Below are positions 1-11,989 of a DNA stretch of 64,000 bases, piece by piece. The notes beneath the pieces were generated by a model that was not told the DNA's origin, searched no databases, and saw only the letters and a list, made by a program, of their open reading frames with translations. Position 1 is the first letter of the stretch; the number at the start of each line of letters is the position of its first letter. The translations under genes and the position numbers were made by a program. This DNA comes from Pachyseris speciosa (taxonomy: Eukaryota > Cnidaria > Anthozoa > Scleractinia > Pachyseridae), in the NCBI GenBank assembly GCA_016490735.1, contig JAEMWC010000093.1:743501-807500 (forward strand). The letters are read 5' to 3'.

Positions 1-312
1 TTCAATGTATGTGTATATTCTCTTACGAGGCAAGACTGCCAGTGGTGTACGTGTACCTCTGTAAGGCAGAAAGCTAAAGCTGGAGTGAGTTTTGGCTGAA
101 TTCACTTGTTAGTATATAACTTAACTCTACCTGAGGAAGACACTTCTGTACATACTTGGACAAATAGAGTTAATTTTTTTTTGTTTAACCAAGAAAAAGT
201 TAATGTTCAAATTGCAACTTCAAAGAGGGTTACACTAATTTATGAAAAGCGATCTATAAAGTGTCCCCAATTAGCAATACCATACTTAAGTTATATGACA
301 CTTAAATAAAGT

Positions 313-338
313 TTATTATTATTATTATTATTATTATT
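313..338. repeat. (ATT)n microsatellite
   Basis: Simple ATT repeat of about 26 bases. The stretch 1-460 otherwise shows no exon: the next 5-oxoprolinase exon must lie beyond the left edge, and a short open frame at 106-309 has no recognisable protein features. Confidence 0.8.
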
Positions 339-460
339 TTGACTTAAATTGTGACCATAAAATATCAAGATAAGTCACCTTCAAAGAACACCACGTTTTT
401 AATAATTTTTTTTTCACATTTCTAGAGATGTCAATAAATTATGAACCATAATGTCAGTAC

Positions 461-3400
461 CTCCCATGTCAAATCCAATGACTGGTTGATCGGTTTCTCT
501 CTGAAAAGTTGTCATTGCATACCCAACCTGAACAAATAATTAATTACCAAAAATGTTTTAAAAAACGTCAACACAGAATCTTTCCTTTTTTTAGCCAAAG
601 ATTTACAAATCTATGTCTCTGGCAAACCTGCTAATATGAGGAACACTTTTAGACCACCAGGGGATGAAAATAAGGTTGGGTGAGGAGAAAGACTGTGCAT
701 GGGTGTTCCTCCAAAAATGACATGTCAGTAAAGTGGTAAAATACCAGTTTTTCATTTGCCATGTGCAAAACTTACCACCCCTCCTGCTGGCCCAGAAAGA
801 ATGGCTCTAGATCCATAGAACCTGAGGTTCAAACACACAAGGAAAACAGTAATACAGATATGAAGCTTCACGATGGAAAGAAAGTTAAAAGAGTTTGTTG
901 AATAAAATTAATGTTTAATATTTTGGGACACACAATTTTAATAAAACTCAAATCATTTGCTTGAAAACGTCTTTGATGAACTTTTAATTAGCATAAGAAA
1001 TTTCCATATTTACTTATTTAATAAAAATCATAATCATATGGAAAAAAGACATCATTAATAACAGAATTGACAACTTACTTGGCAACAGGAGTAAGGCCCC
1101 CATCAGACTGCATGAACAGTACTTTATCCTTGTAATAATTAAAAAAGGATTATATTCAAGATAACACTATTTATCGTGAAGTCTGTTTTTAATCACAAGA
1201 AGACAGGAAACAGCTCCTAAATGCATGAGTCTAACTCAGTAAAATAATCTGTGTTTGTTAATCATTGAATGTTTCCAACATTAATTAAAAACGAAGTAAC
1301 ACTAGAGAAAAAGATAACGAAGAAAGAAACTATTTTTTGAAGAGTTATAAAAGGAAAACTGGTATTCAAGTAATTTAACTATTTACAGATTGTGTAGTGA
1401 TGATCTGCACTTTCCAACTACTTTTATCAGCCATATAGGATGTGTTTCATAGTTCTGATTCAACAATTTTCGTTATACAGTAGTTACCTCAATGCCTTTT
1501 TGGAAGCCTGCTGTAAAGCCGTGGATGTATTTCTTTATGCAGGGAGTCAAATAGGCATCCGCAGAAGCTAAATGAAAAAGAACATATTAATAACAATGTT
1601 CACCAAAATCTAAATGAAGGATGACGGTCATTAATGCAAGTGCGGCCGCAACACTACTAGAACAGAGACATGAAAAAACTTCAGGCTCTGAGCGGGATTA
1701 GAACCCACGACCTCTGCGATGCCGGTGCAGTGCTCTCCCAACTGAGCTATCAAAGCCACATGAGAGCGGTCGTATACCCGCATACGACCGCTCTCATGTG
1801 GCTTTGATAGCTCAGTTGGGAGAGCACTGCACCGGCATCGCAGAGGTCGTGGGTTCGAATCCCGCTCAGAGCCTGAAGTTTTTTCAGGTCTCTGTTCTAG
1901 TAGTGTTGCGGCCGCACTTGCATTAATGACCGTCATCACTCAATTGCTACTATGGACAAAATTAATTTCATTCTTTACTATACTTGGGCCAAGTATAACG
2001 TCCATATAAAGGGCTCACCCGCATACGACCGCTCTCATGTGGCTTTGATAGCTCAGTTGGGAGAGCACTGCACCGGCATCGCAGAGGTTGTGGGTTCGAA
2101 TCCCGCTCAGAGCCTGAATTTTTTTCAGGTCTCTGTTCTAGTAGTGTTGCGGCCGCACTTGCATTAATGACCGTCATCACTCAATTGCTACTATGGACAA
2201 AATTAATTTCATTCTAAATGAAGGGTTTGCTCAAAAAATGCTAAATAATATTTTAGGTTTTCAGCAACCTGCGTTCAAATGTTTTAAAGTCGATTAATGC
2301 CAGCCCATACTTAAAAGTTAACCAAGGTTTTTCATCTTGCTTGTTGAAAACCTCAAGGGAGAGAATAGTTCAATTCCAAAAAAAATATATTTTAATTCAA
2401 AACTTATGGGTGCACATATTTTAAAAATATTTCAGTTGATGAACACCAATAAACCGGAACCTAAGTTCACACTAGCTAGATAGCATGATTGTGCTTTGAA
2501 AAACTCAGGGCCGTGAGATACAGTCTTGTGTAAGCTGTTACACAAGTATAATCATGTCAGACTCTGACCCTAGCAGCACATACTAGGACAGTTGTTGCAT
2601 TAACATGGCACTGGTCCCATCAGTAAGTCTCTTGTAGCTCATTGGTAGAGCAACCAAACTAGCAATCAAAAACTCATTAAGGTTCGACTCCTGTTAGAAG
2701 AACTCAGAATTTTTTTGAGTCTGCGTGACAGTAAAGAAAAAATACACCTATCATCCTTATTATTTTGACTCCTGTTAGAAGAACTCAGAATTTTTTTGAG
2801 TCTGCGTGACAGTAAAGAAAAAATACACCTATCATCCTTATTATTGATATTTCTCATTGAATATACCTGTGTATCCACGAGGCACAACTCTGACCATAGG
2901 CATAATAGTTGAGGACAGTGACACTTGATCGAAACCCATCTCCAGAGCAATTTTGCCAACTTCTTTCTCATGCACATCATACCTAAATGTGTTGACCAAA
3001 ACTAGTTTCAAAGCCAGTGCATGTTCACAGAAAATATTTATACTTCTATACTAATGAAATATGTAATTTTTGGTTTGTATGCTCTACCTTCTGGAAATTC
3101 AGTGGCTTCCCAAATGCATGACGTATCCTCTGGCTCTGTCCCCTCTAAAATATCAAATTTTTTACTCACTCTTGGGAAATTCACACATACCATGCAAGAT
3201 TTTCTAATGCTGGAAATTTCTTTGTCAACAAATCAAGGCTTAATCAATAACTCTCTTCTTTTTCAAGATTTGGCACCAAAGTATGGAACTATCTTCCAAA
3301 AAGTATGCGTTCCCTACCTAAAAAGTCTTTTATCAAAAAAATTCATACACTTTTATTGAAATTACTTAACAATGAAGACGATTATCTTCCCAAAAAAATA

Positions 3401-6400
3401 ATCGTTACTAAAATATCTGCGGGATTTATGGAACCGAAATAGTACCTTTTAATGTTTAGCTCCTGTTATTGTACACTATCATGTTACTGTAAATTATCTT
3501 ATTTTCTTCTTCTCAGTCAAAAGATCCAGTTGTAATCTGTACTTGAGTTATTTTTAATTAATGTTTGTAATTTGTATTATTTTCCTTCTGTGTTTTTAAT
3601 ATCCTTTTGACCCACCAACTTGAACAGCCTTTGCTACCTTCGGGTGGGTACCTTGTATTTGTATCTTACTCTTTATCAACAAAAAACTTAAACTTTAAAA
3701 AAACTTAATTCCAAACAATACTGCCAATTTTCTCAGAATTTCAATTCCAATTAATGGCCTTCTTTTATAATGGCAGGCTCAAATTTTTTCTGACACCATA
3801 ATCTGAACTTATACGTTATATTTTTGCAAAAAAAAGTTAGGGTGCTTGTAAATTGTTCTTAGTAATTTTAAAAGCTCTTTTAATATTATTAATAACAAGG
3901 CAGAGAAATTGGACTACTGTATTTAGTCTTTGTCCTGCAATAACAAGAACAAACTCAGTTTAACTGTCCCTGCCAAACTAAGCCGGGCAGACTTAAATGG
4001 CACTTAAAAATGTTGATACAGACAAGCCTGTCCTAAAAGTGTGTGCATGATGATTGTATTTAACAGCAATTGCCATATAATAACATAAGAAATTAAACTG
4101 AGGCAGGCTTGATAGAATCATGAGATTGTAGACTTGTTTAATTTTTAGTAACATAATAGTTACTGTACCATTTGATATTAGCTACATAAACATCCAAATG
4201 TTTCTTTTTTATTCATTCTTTTAATAACTATAAATAAAACAAATTATATACTAAAATATCTTCTCCAGACATCCACTGAACATTGGGTCTACTGACAACA
4301 GAAAGCACTGCAAATGCAGATATAATTTACACCTACATATAAGAATGCATCAATATAACAGCCAAACTCTTGATTCCTTTGTCAAGGACTCTCTGTAAGT
4401 CAACAAAAAATAAATTATAAGGGCGCAGTGTATTTATCGCTGTACTAATCTGCCAGCAAACAAATTTACATTTACATGTACTTTGTATACTTTGTAAGTG
4501 TTTTCAGGCATGATCTATGCAATTAAATGATTCAAGTTTTTCCCCATTTTCTTTATTTTTCGTTCCATTTTTTTTAAGTATAGGTGACTTACATTAGCCT
4601 AAATGGGATTAGATATCGATAGATATAGGTTTCTTGCTTTCCCCACCTCTACAAGCTGTGTACAATACTGTTGTTACTCACTTTATACATGTGTAATTTA
4701 CCACAAGGTCAGATGGATGTACAAATTATTTACCTGAAGATCTATTCTGAGCTGCTCCTTGTCCAAAGACTCCCACTCTTCAAGCTAAATGGACAAATCA
4801 ATTAAATTACTAAGTGAATAGACACAAAGTCTGAATATTACAGCCTTGATGACTAGACGTCAGTCAAGTTGAAAAAAATTCAGGCTTGTACAGGATCCTG
4901 TACAAGCCTGAATTTTTTTAAAGCTTTATTTTCACTGCTGCTTAAGTAGTGCTCATAACTGTAATGATTGTTCACATGTTCATGAAATTTTCTTTGTTTG
5001 TTGATGTTTCTAACATAAAAAAACTGCAAATATGAATTTAGAACAACAACAACAACAACAATACTTTTCTACTCAAAACACTTAAGGACATATTTACATA
5101 GCAAGTGACAAAACTACAGTTGCTTTAAAAAATAGATATGCTTAAAGTTGAGCCAAGAGGATAAAAGAACCTTGCGGTTTTCGAGTTATTCTCCTGCCTT
5201 TTAAGTGCAAAACAAAATAAGATTAAAGGATTGAAAGAGATGGGTAAATGTGTGTAAGTGTAATAAGTGCAAACAAAAGCAGACAGACCAAACCATATGA
5301 GCAGTAGATACAGACAGTCAGATTGTGACATGACATAATCTACATATAGATATTTGGTCCAGCTAACAGGATAGTTTTATCTATAACCTGATGCCTGCAA
5401 CCAATGTTCAAAACATTCACAAATGACAGAAATAAGTTTTCAAACCATGATTCACTTAAGGTGGCTCAAAATGGTTTTGTTATTTTTAAACACCAATTCT
5501 TTGATGGATCGATACTCCAACAATTTTCATTTGTTTTCTTGAAAATAGTATAAAAAATCTCCCCAATTATTTCTCAACAAGATGTGACATGTTTTTCTTA
5601 CATATAATGTTACCATAAAAACAGTACATCCTCTTAGAAACAGCCTTAATTTTGGCCAATGTTTCTTTTTTTCAATTAAAAAATTGAAAGCAAAGATGTC
5701 TGTTTTTTAGCTTTGGTCCAGGGCACATAATAATCTGCTTTCTAAATTTGAGAGCGTGGGCAATCTGGAAAGCGATAGGCCTGTCTGTCATACCAATTCA
5801 TATTATTGGGTCTTCAAGGGTTAATTGCGAAGAAAAAAAAAAGCTAGAAAAGCCACCATTTTTCTCCTTGACACAAAAAGTTGAGTATATAACAGGATAT
5901 TTGTTGAGTGCACATAACAAATATATTGAGTGTGCTATGACCATATTTGGACATTGTCAAAATGTGTTTGGGTCTTAGATTTTCTCAATTATCATTACTT
6001 TTTTCTAGAACCACACCTTTTCTCCAGTGCTCCCAGTGACAATGTTACAGTTTTCAGGCTTCTGAATCTCACTGTCTTCTTGAAACAAAACCAGTCTCCC
6101 TTTGACAACTATGACATCCTCATGTAAAACCTCTGGACATGTTACTTTCTTTGAAAACAACAACAACAACAACAACAATTATTTGCAGTTGACCTCACGT
6201 ATGGGATGAATTAAACTTTCTACACTGGCTGCCCCTCATTCAAGAAATTCTATTGCGCACTACATCTGTAGCTTCTACTCTTGGTCTAACACCTATCATT
6301 GCAAGAATGGAAACCCAATTATTTAGGAGTCTCTGGGAACTGGACCCTGATTCCCATCTCCCAGACAGTAACTGAAATCTATTGTACAAATTAAATGTGA

Positions 6401-9157
6401 CATATAAAACTTAAGGCTATTGAAAGAAAAAAATAGCACTGCACTGTTTTATGAACTTGTGGAAGAAGCAGAGGACGACTAAGATGACCTTTATAAAACC
6501 AATGAAAATTGTACAAGGTAACTACAAATGTTGGATTGCCCTGCATTGCGCTGGGAGGAAGGGATCAAGTGTCAGACTGAAATACCTACAGGTAGTAGTG
6601 ATTACTACCTCTATACATGTTTTTTGTAAGGTACTCACCAAATCAAATATGTTTGGTCTTGTCTGGTTACCAATGTGAAGCAGATCATGGAATCCTTCAG
6701 TGATAACAAGAGCCATTCTTTCCCCCTTCCGTTCCAACAAAGCGTTAGTGGCCACTGTTGTACCCATTCTGATCCACTCTATATACTGAGGATCTATTGG
6801 TTCACTGGCTGGCATCTTGATTCCTGTCACCTACATGTATGATTCATTATTTTCATAAGATAAATATTAACCCAGAGTCACTTGCAAAATTTTTTTGACT
6901 GATGATCATTATTCATATCTTTTCAAGTTTTTCAACCAAATTTTCATTCTTGATTTCAATATGCCGGGTAACAAAACAAAAGGTAAAGGGAACTTACAAA
7001 TACTTAGGTTTGTTGAGACTGCTCCAATTGTGATGTTTTCAAAGAAATTTGTAGTGATCAATAATTTTACAGACAATTTCAGCCGATTGTTGGAAATACC
7101 ACCCTCAAAGAATAACAGAAGCCCAGCTGAGTGCCACAATCACTGAAACCCAGTGCACTTGTAACCCAGAGTTGAAATGTCCCAGGCATATACTCACAGA
7201 ATGATGATCAAATGATGGATCAAATATCCTCTATAACCATTTCATAACATCAAATAATGGCTACTTTCATATGCACAGCGACAGAACAACAACAGGATTG
7301 CATGGAAGTTGTCCATTAAAAGTAGGTTAAGAAATAGTGTTGTTTTCAACAGGCTTAGAGCTTGATGAGGTCCTTGTACATAGAATACAATACTTCATAT
7401 GGTTTTGAGCTGTGAAAACTAGTATATGTCTGCCTAGTTTTCACAGGCAGGCAAAGATGTTTGAATTTTATTTCTTTATAAGCTCACAGCAGGCAGGCAA
7501 AACTTGTATACATTTACAGCCGACCAATTGCCTTATGCCTGGCCCTTAATGGAATTCATCTGAAGTGTCTCAGTCAGTATTTATCAATTTAGCAATTTCA
7601 GTGGAGAAACTTAACGTCAAAGTAAACTATTTAAACACAGAAAAATTGTGAAAACAAGCTCCTTCCTAATTCCTTTAACTAACAAAGTGCTTAAGTGTGA
7701 CATCACAAATGTAAGAATTTTTGAAGTATTTATGGGATTTGTTGAGATTTTCAGAAAGAGCAAGGTGAAAAATGCTAACTTGCCAAACATCAGCAATTTA
7801 AGGCTCTGAGATATTAGCACTGTTATGCTCTGCTGACTCCATGCATGTACAAATTCTACTAAATTTGACTCGGTTCATAACATTATGAACTAAGTAAAAT
7901 TTACAAGGATTTGTATGGAGTCAGCAGAGCATAATAGTGCTAATATCTCGCTCTCAAACTGTAAGAAAAATATCAGGGGCACCCAACGACAAGTTTCGGT
8001 AGATATCTGTTCGGTGGAGGGTAATTCACTTTGGGTTTTCGGCGTCGTTTAAGGGGTGCCCTCGGATTTTTGGAACTTAAACGTGGCCTAAAAGATTCGC
8101 AGTTGGGAAATCATAGCCCCTGAGGTTTTCGGAAAGGTCGTAATTGCTGTTTTTGACAGTCAAAAACGTCAGCTAGCAGTTTCCGAAAGAAAATAGCTCC
8201 CTAGAAAGTTCGTGGAAAGTTGATTTCAGCTTGCATTTTCTCAAAGGAAGATTTTGTTCCCTAACTTTTTCGGACAATTAAAACTTCAACTAGGGAATCC
8301 GAACAGATCAACTTCTTCTAGCTTATGAAAACATCACTTTAAAGAGACTTCAAACACCATAAGGTGCTTAAAAATACCTTTCTACAGCTTTTGGTTGATT
8401 TTGCTCGTTGGGTGCCCCTGAAATATGCCGAGTTTTGGCAAGTAGGTCGTTTTGATTGTGTTCTTTCTGAATATCCGAACAAATTTAGTTTTTCTGACAT
8501 CATCACTTAACTTAAGTACTCTATAATATAGTAAGCTTATAGAAAATTTGCATTCTACATAGGTCACCCGTAGCAGTTACTGGTACTATAACCGTTTTTA
8601 ATTATGCTCATTGTTTTTAATACTCCTGTCCTTTTGATACTGTAATCTTTTGAGGCTAGGCATTGACCTCAACAGGCTGCTTGTGTTAGTTAAGTATCTT
8701 TAGTGTATGTCTGTCCCGTCCCTGAGACAACCAGGCACATGATACGGTTAATAATTAAACCATAATTTTTTAGCACTGTCCATAAAGAGAAATATGAAAC
8801 TTGCTCTAATTCTAGAGATTGTGTTGAAAACCTGATTGTCACTTTTTGCAAATTTTCAGAGTTTACGAACTTAACGTCCGAGGCAAAAATTTTAATACCG
8901 TTATACCGTGTCTTTCAGTCGAGGGATCCTTTTCTAAACAAACGATGACAACACCGAACAGAAGATTGTTTTACCTGTTCCAGAATCCTTCTTATTCCTT
9001 CTCTTGGAGCATCAGGATAAGCAGGATCTACAGACAAGAGCTTCATCACTTTTACCTCCCCGCTTGGACATTCTGAATAAACATCCGTGAAGGTCCCACC
9101 TCGGTCTATCGCAAATCTGAACTTTCCATTATGGTTAGATTCTCCCTGCCCCGACAT
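461..9157 (-). CDS. OPLAH: 5-oxoprolinase (ATP-hydrolysing), N-terminal ten exons, gene runs off the left edge
   Basis: ATP-dependent opening of 5-oxoproline to glutamate in the cytosolic gamma-glutamyl (glutathione) cycle. Coding exons, in transcript order: 9157-8975, 6830-6639, 6148-6017, 4784-4734, 4392-4337, 2982-2867, 1567-1488, 1128-1079, 821-776 and 527-461. All have AG/GT borders and the frame closes through every junction, giving about 324 residues of a family near 1290. Recognisable hydantoinase A/oxoprolinase segments are [15 protein letters not shown] near the start, [19 protein letters not shown] at the start of exon 2, [11 protein letters not shown] with [27 protein letters not shown] and VIGFDMG. 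The start ATG at 9155-9157 precedes the conserved GGTFTDV block by the usual short leader. Introns carry SINEs, a LINE tail and two MITEs, but no exon appears damaged. The remaining C-terminal three quarters is outside the window. Confidence 0.95.
1684..1756 (-). repeat. tRNA-like SINE head (left, inverted)
   Basis: Cloverleaf-like 73-nt segment mirroring 1801-1873. It has one change in the T-loop (TTCTAAT for TTCGAAT), which damages the B box. Confidence 0.75.
1801..1873 (+). repeat. tRNA-like SINE head (middle), anticodon-position GGC
   Basis: Folds as a tRNA: acceptor GCTTTGA with TCAGAGC, D-stem GCTC/GAGC, T-arm GTGGG-TTCGAAT-CCCGC, discriminator C. The anticodon loop reads CCGGCAT, which has C instead of U at position 33, and the anticodon stem has a mismatch. 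A GGC (Ala) anticodon is also unusual in animals. A transcribed SINE head is more likely than a working tRNA gene. Confidence 0.75.
2042..2114 (+). repeat. tRNA-like SINE head (right, direct copy)
   Basis: Same 73-nt cloverleaf as 1801-1873 with one base change in the variable loop. A-box-like and B-box-like motifs are intact. Confidence 0.75.
2627..2845 (+). repeat. tRNA-derived SINE with an 80-bp tandem tail duplication
   Basis: The tRNA-like head contains TAGCTCATTGGTAGAGC (A-box type) and GGTTCGACTCC (B box). From the B box onward an 80-bp unit is duplicated in tandem (2686-2765 and 2766-2845). It ends 21 bp before the 3' splice junction of 5-oxoprolinase exon 6 as read on the plus strand. 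Confidence 0.7.
3090..3690 (+). mobile_element. LINE 3' fragment (CR1/L2-like)
   Basis: Broken frames read like the C-terminal end of a CR1/L2-type reverse transcriptase: a stretch resembling [20 protein letters not shown] followed by a Lys/Leu-rich tail near 3290-3380. A 3' untranslated tail follows with the hairpin-like CCCACCAACTTG...GGGTGGG. There are several stops and frameshifts. It lies in the 5-oxoprolinase intron between exons 5 and 6. Confidence 0.5.
4872..4919. repeat. Perfect 48-bp palindrome
   Basis: Centre between 4895 and 4896 (GGA|TCC); both 24-bp arms match without error or spacer. The outer part (GCCTGAATTTTTTT) resembles the tail just after the tRNA head of the SINE at 2042-2114, so it may be a fused pair of SINE tails. 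It is in an intron of 5-oxoprolinase. Confidence 0.9.
6157..6178. repeat. (AAC)n microsatellite
   Basis: Short AAC run just upstream (in gene orientation) of 5-oxoprolinase exon 3. A similar ACA run is at about 5043-5060. Confidence 0.7.
7808..7949. mobile_element. 142-bp hairpin MITE
   Basis: Terminal inverted repeats of about 37 bp begin GAGATATTAGCAC. The element is flanked by a 5-bp direct repeat GCTCT (7803-7807 and 7950-7954). There is no coding capacity. It is in the first intron of 5-oxoprolinase, 24 bp from the next MITE. Confidence 0.65.
7974..8420. mobile_element. 447-bp MITE, copy 1
   Basis: Terminal inverted repeats CAGGGGCACCCAACGA. It is flanked by a 6-bp direct repeat AAATAT (7968-7973 and 8421-8426). 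It is the reverse complement of the element at 11543-11989, with identical length and only scattered substitutions. No open frame of note, so it depends on a transposase elsewhere. Confidence 0.85.
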
Positions 9158-9655
9158 CTCTGAAATTCAGATCTACGACAAGTTTACCACCTTCGCGTGG
9201 AGAGAAATCAGGAACGCGAGTTTGTACAAAAAGTATTATCTCAACAACATGGTTATGTAAATGTACCCAGACCTGAATAGACCCTGAATATCCTGGCTGG
9301 CGCGCCGGTTTTTCAAGCCAGTCAAGGCACGAGTCGCGTGACTCTACGTCATATCTTGCCATGCCGGGCAAAAACGTCAACGATGGGCGCGTGACACACA
9401 CGAGTTCACGCTATATTTCCCGGGATTCTTGCTCAGTGCAGTGAGCTGTGAAATAAAGCGCGATAGCAAAAAGTTCAGTAGTCAAGAGCATCCGGTCCTT
9501 ATGAAATAAAGCAAGGACAAACTGTTTTTCAAAACCATACAAACAGGCTTTGTTCTATGAATAAAACCCTTAACGGGAAAAACAGTAACACAACAACTCG
9601 TGATTTAATTGTGATCTCGTGATCAGTAATCAGGAGATATTATTTTTATTATTGC
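9158..9655. other. 5' flank of 5-oxoprolinase
   Basis: Sequence upstream of the 5-oxoprolinase start codon. The part 9160-9430 is locally richer in CpG (for example CTGGCGCGCCGG near 9295), as expected for a promoter or first-exon region. I see no clear TATA box, and open frames here have no recognisable product. Confidence 0.4.
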
Positions 9656-10084
9656 CAAGGATACTTCACAAATTAATGTGATCAAGTAAGCTGAAGCCAC
9701 TCTAAAGGCACTAAGGCCACAAGGTAGCGGGCATTACCCCTTAAATCTACCAAAGCAAAGACTGAGCCCAAGCATTAGCAGCCATGGACAGCTGTTTCGG
9801 CCTTATTAGGCCTCATCGGCATGGCATAGCTAATGCTCAGACTCAAGTTCTCACATATCGTTTTCATTGCTTGTTTTGTTGATATGTGGGTACTTGAGCC
9901 TGAGCATTAGCTATGCCATGCTGATGAGGCCTAATAAGGCCGAAACAGCTGTCCATGGCTGCTAATTCTTGGGCTCAATCTTTGCTTTGGTAGATTTAAG
10001 GGGTAATGCCCTCTACCTTGTGGCCTTAGTGCCTTTAGAGTGGCTTCAGCTTACTTGATCACATTAATTTGTGAAGTATCCTTG
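9656..10084. mobile_element. 429-bp foldback element
   Basis: Nearly perfect inverted repeat with arms of about 200 bp and a spacer of about 20 bp around 9870. The arms begin CAAGGATACTTCAC and include the symmetrical segment GGCCTAATAAGGCC. No coding frame and no convincing target-site duplication was found. Confidence 0.85.
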
Positions 10085-11542
10085 TCACTCCAGCCACATC
10101 CCACAAGTTTTACGTTTTCATTACTGATATTATGCATCTGTCACTGGAAACCCCCACCCCGGGGAGACGTGGGGCATTAGACAGCTGAACGAAAAACAGG
10201 AAGAAAAAGCCCCACCTTAAAGGGGAGCATCTTTAGTCTAAGAACCTTCTAAAAGTTTGGATTTTTCAAAGATTGGTTAACATTTAATAGCGAAATATGC
10301 AAAGTCCTACTTTGCTGACATACCTTAGCAACACTGTGACAATTCATGTTGCTTATCCATCAGCTAGGTCAGTGTTAAAAATAGACAGTCACTGACTGCA
10401 TGTGGCTAGTGCTGAAGCTTTTTCATTTTCACGAGAAAGGGATACGAAACGATTGTCAGTTGTTTGCCGTTTGAGCTTCGTCACTCGAGTCACGCAAGGC
10501 AAGCTGTTTACAACCTAGCGCGTATTATTGCGATATCTGATGAGAAATTTTTTTTTTCAAAATTTATTCGTGTATACAACGTGCAACAACCGTATATAAT
10601 GCGTACCCTATTTTTGAAGCCAATTTTCCAAAAATAAATAAATAGCAGTATACCTATCCGTTACATACCGACCATCCGTTCAGAGAAAATTCTCACCCGA
10701 TCGAGCTGATGGAGTCACCCTGAGTCATCTACTCGGAAAAGACAAATGTTTTTGCCGGTGTGAGTAAAGTCATCGGTTTCAAAATAACTCTCATCCGTTC
10801 TAGCTGAAAAGTTTATTTATCTGATTTTAGAAAGCTTTCGATCACTTTTAGGTTGATCACATTGGTCTAGTACCAAAAGACGGGCTTGTTGTGTTTCGTG
10901 TGCTGGGAAACTAAAACTATTTTATCTCATAAGAATGTCGTATTTCCGAACGTTAAGTGACGGCATGTGAGAATGATCCAGACGCCCGTAGAAGGAATAC
11001 TCTTATACTCATAGGCTCTTCGTGGTTGCTGTGTAAACATTTTCGCTTTCATTCACTTACACAGCTTACAAAAAGAAGCATCTAAATGTCTTTTCACGCA
11101 TCTGATGCTGGCCGAAAGGTATTAAACAAACAGTCGTGAAGTGATATGTTCAATCAAGCGTAACGCGGCGAGAATCATCTCCTGTGAAATGCGCCTCTGA
11201 CGATTTTCGTGGTCAAAAGATTTTGAATCTTCGACAGCCTCTGAAAAATATAGCTCATTTATTCCGTCTTCGTTGTGAGCTGCTGTACTTCGCAGCTTCG
11301 AGCAAAGTAATTTTGAACAAACTATGCGCTGCGTCACCACATGCAAATGAACGAGTGTGTTGTTTTTTGTGTTATGCAAATTTTTGGCACCCGCTCGCAG
11401 TTTATCCAGTCACTTTATCGCGGTTTATCATCCAATTTCATCTCGCCGAATTTTCAGGCTTATTTGCTGGAATTCGAGAACCCTTCGTTTACGTGCGCGA
11501 ATAGAAGTTTTAACGTCTCACCCACTCACCCAGCCCACATAT
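10085..11542. other. Intergenic, no supported feature
   Basis: No gene, RNA or clear repeat identified. Several overlapping open frames near 11120-11600 lack recognisable domains and splice context. A short C/G-rich stretch lies near 10145-10175. Confidence 0.4.
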
Positions 11543-11989
11543 CAGGGGCACCCAACGAGCCAAATCAACCAAAAGCTGTAGAAAGGCATTTTTAAGTGCC
11601 TTATGGTGTTTGAAGTCTGTTTAAAGCGATGTTTTCACAAGCTAGAAGAAGTTCATCTGTTCGGATTCCCTAGCTGAAATTTAAATTGCCCGAAAATGTT
11701 AGGGAACAAAATCTTCCTTGGAGGAAATGCAAGCTGAAATGAACTTTCCACGAACTTCCTAGAGAACTATTTTCTTTCCGAAAATGCTAGCTGACGTTTT
11801 TGACTGCCAAAAACAGCAATTACGACCTTTCCGAAAACCTCAGGGGCTATGATTTCCCAATTTCGAATCTTTTAGGCCACGTTTTAGTTACGAAAAACCG
11901 AGTGCACTCTTTAATCGACACCGAAAGCGCAAGGCGAACTACCCTCCACCGAACAGATATCTACCGAAACTTGTCGTTGGGTGCCCCTG
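11543..11989. mobile_element. 447-bp MITE, copy 2 (inverted relative to copy 1)
   Basis: Same family as 7974-8420, opposite orientation. Terminal repeats CAGGGGCACCCAACGA; 6-bp direct repeat ACATAT at 11537-11542 and 11990-11995. Both copies landed at sites ending in ATAT. Confidence 0.85.

Larger units (their letters stand above)
1621..2212. mobile_element. Palindromic composite of three tRNA-derived SINE-like units
   Basis: A 155-bp arm (1621-1775) is repeated almost perfectly in inverse orientation (1782-1936). The right-hand unit, 1777-1974, is then repeated directly at 2018-2215. Each unit holds a tRNA-like head followed by a tail rich in GCGGCCGC and CATTAATGACC. The whole block is bounded by a 12-bp direct repeat, TCTAAATGAAGG, at 1609-1620 and 2213-2224, so it looks like a single insertion. 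It sits in the intron between 5-oxoprolinase exons 6 and 7. Short open frames on both strands are by-products of the repeat. Confidence 0.85.

Noticed and set aside
1801..1873. Functional tRNA-Ala gene
   Set aside because: C at position 33, a mismatched anticodon stem, a GGC anticodon and the repeated SINE context argue against a working tRNA.
1631..2180. Short open frames on both strands over the SINE composite
   Set aside because: They are translations of the tRNA-like heads and tails and recur identically in each copy, so they are repeat by-products, not genes.
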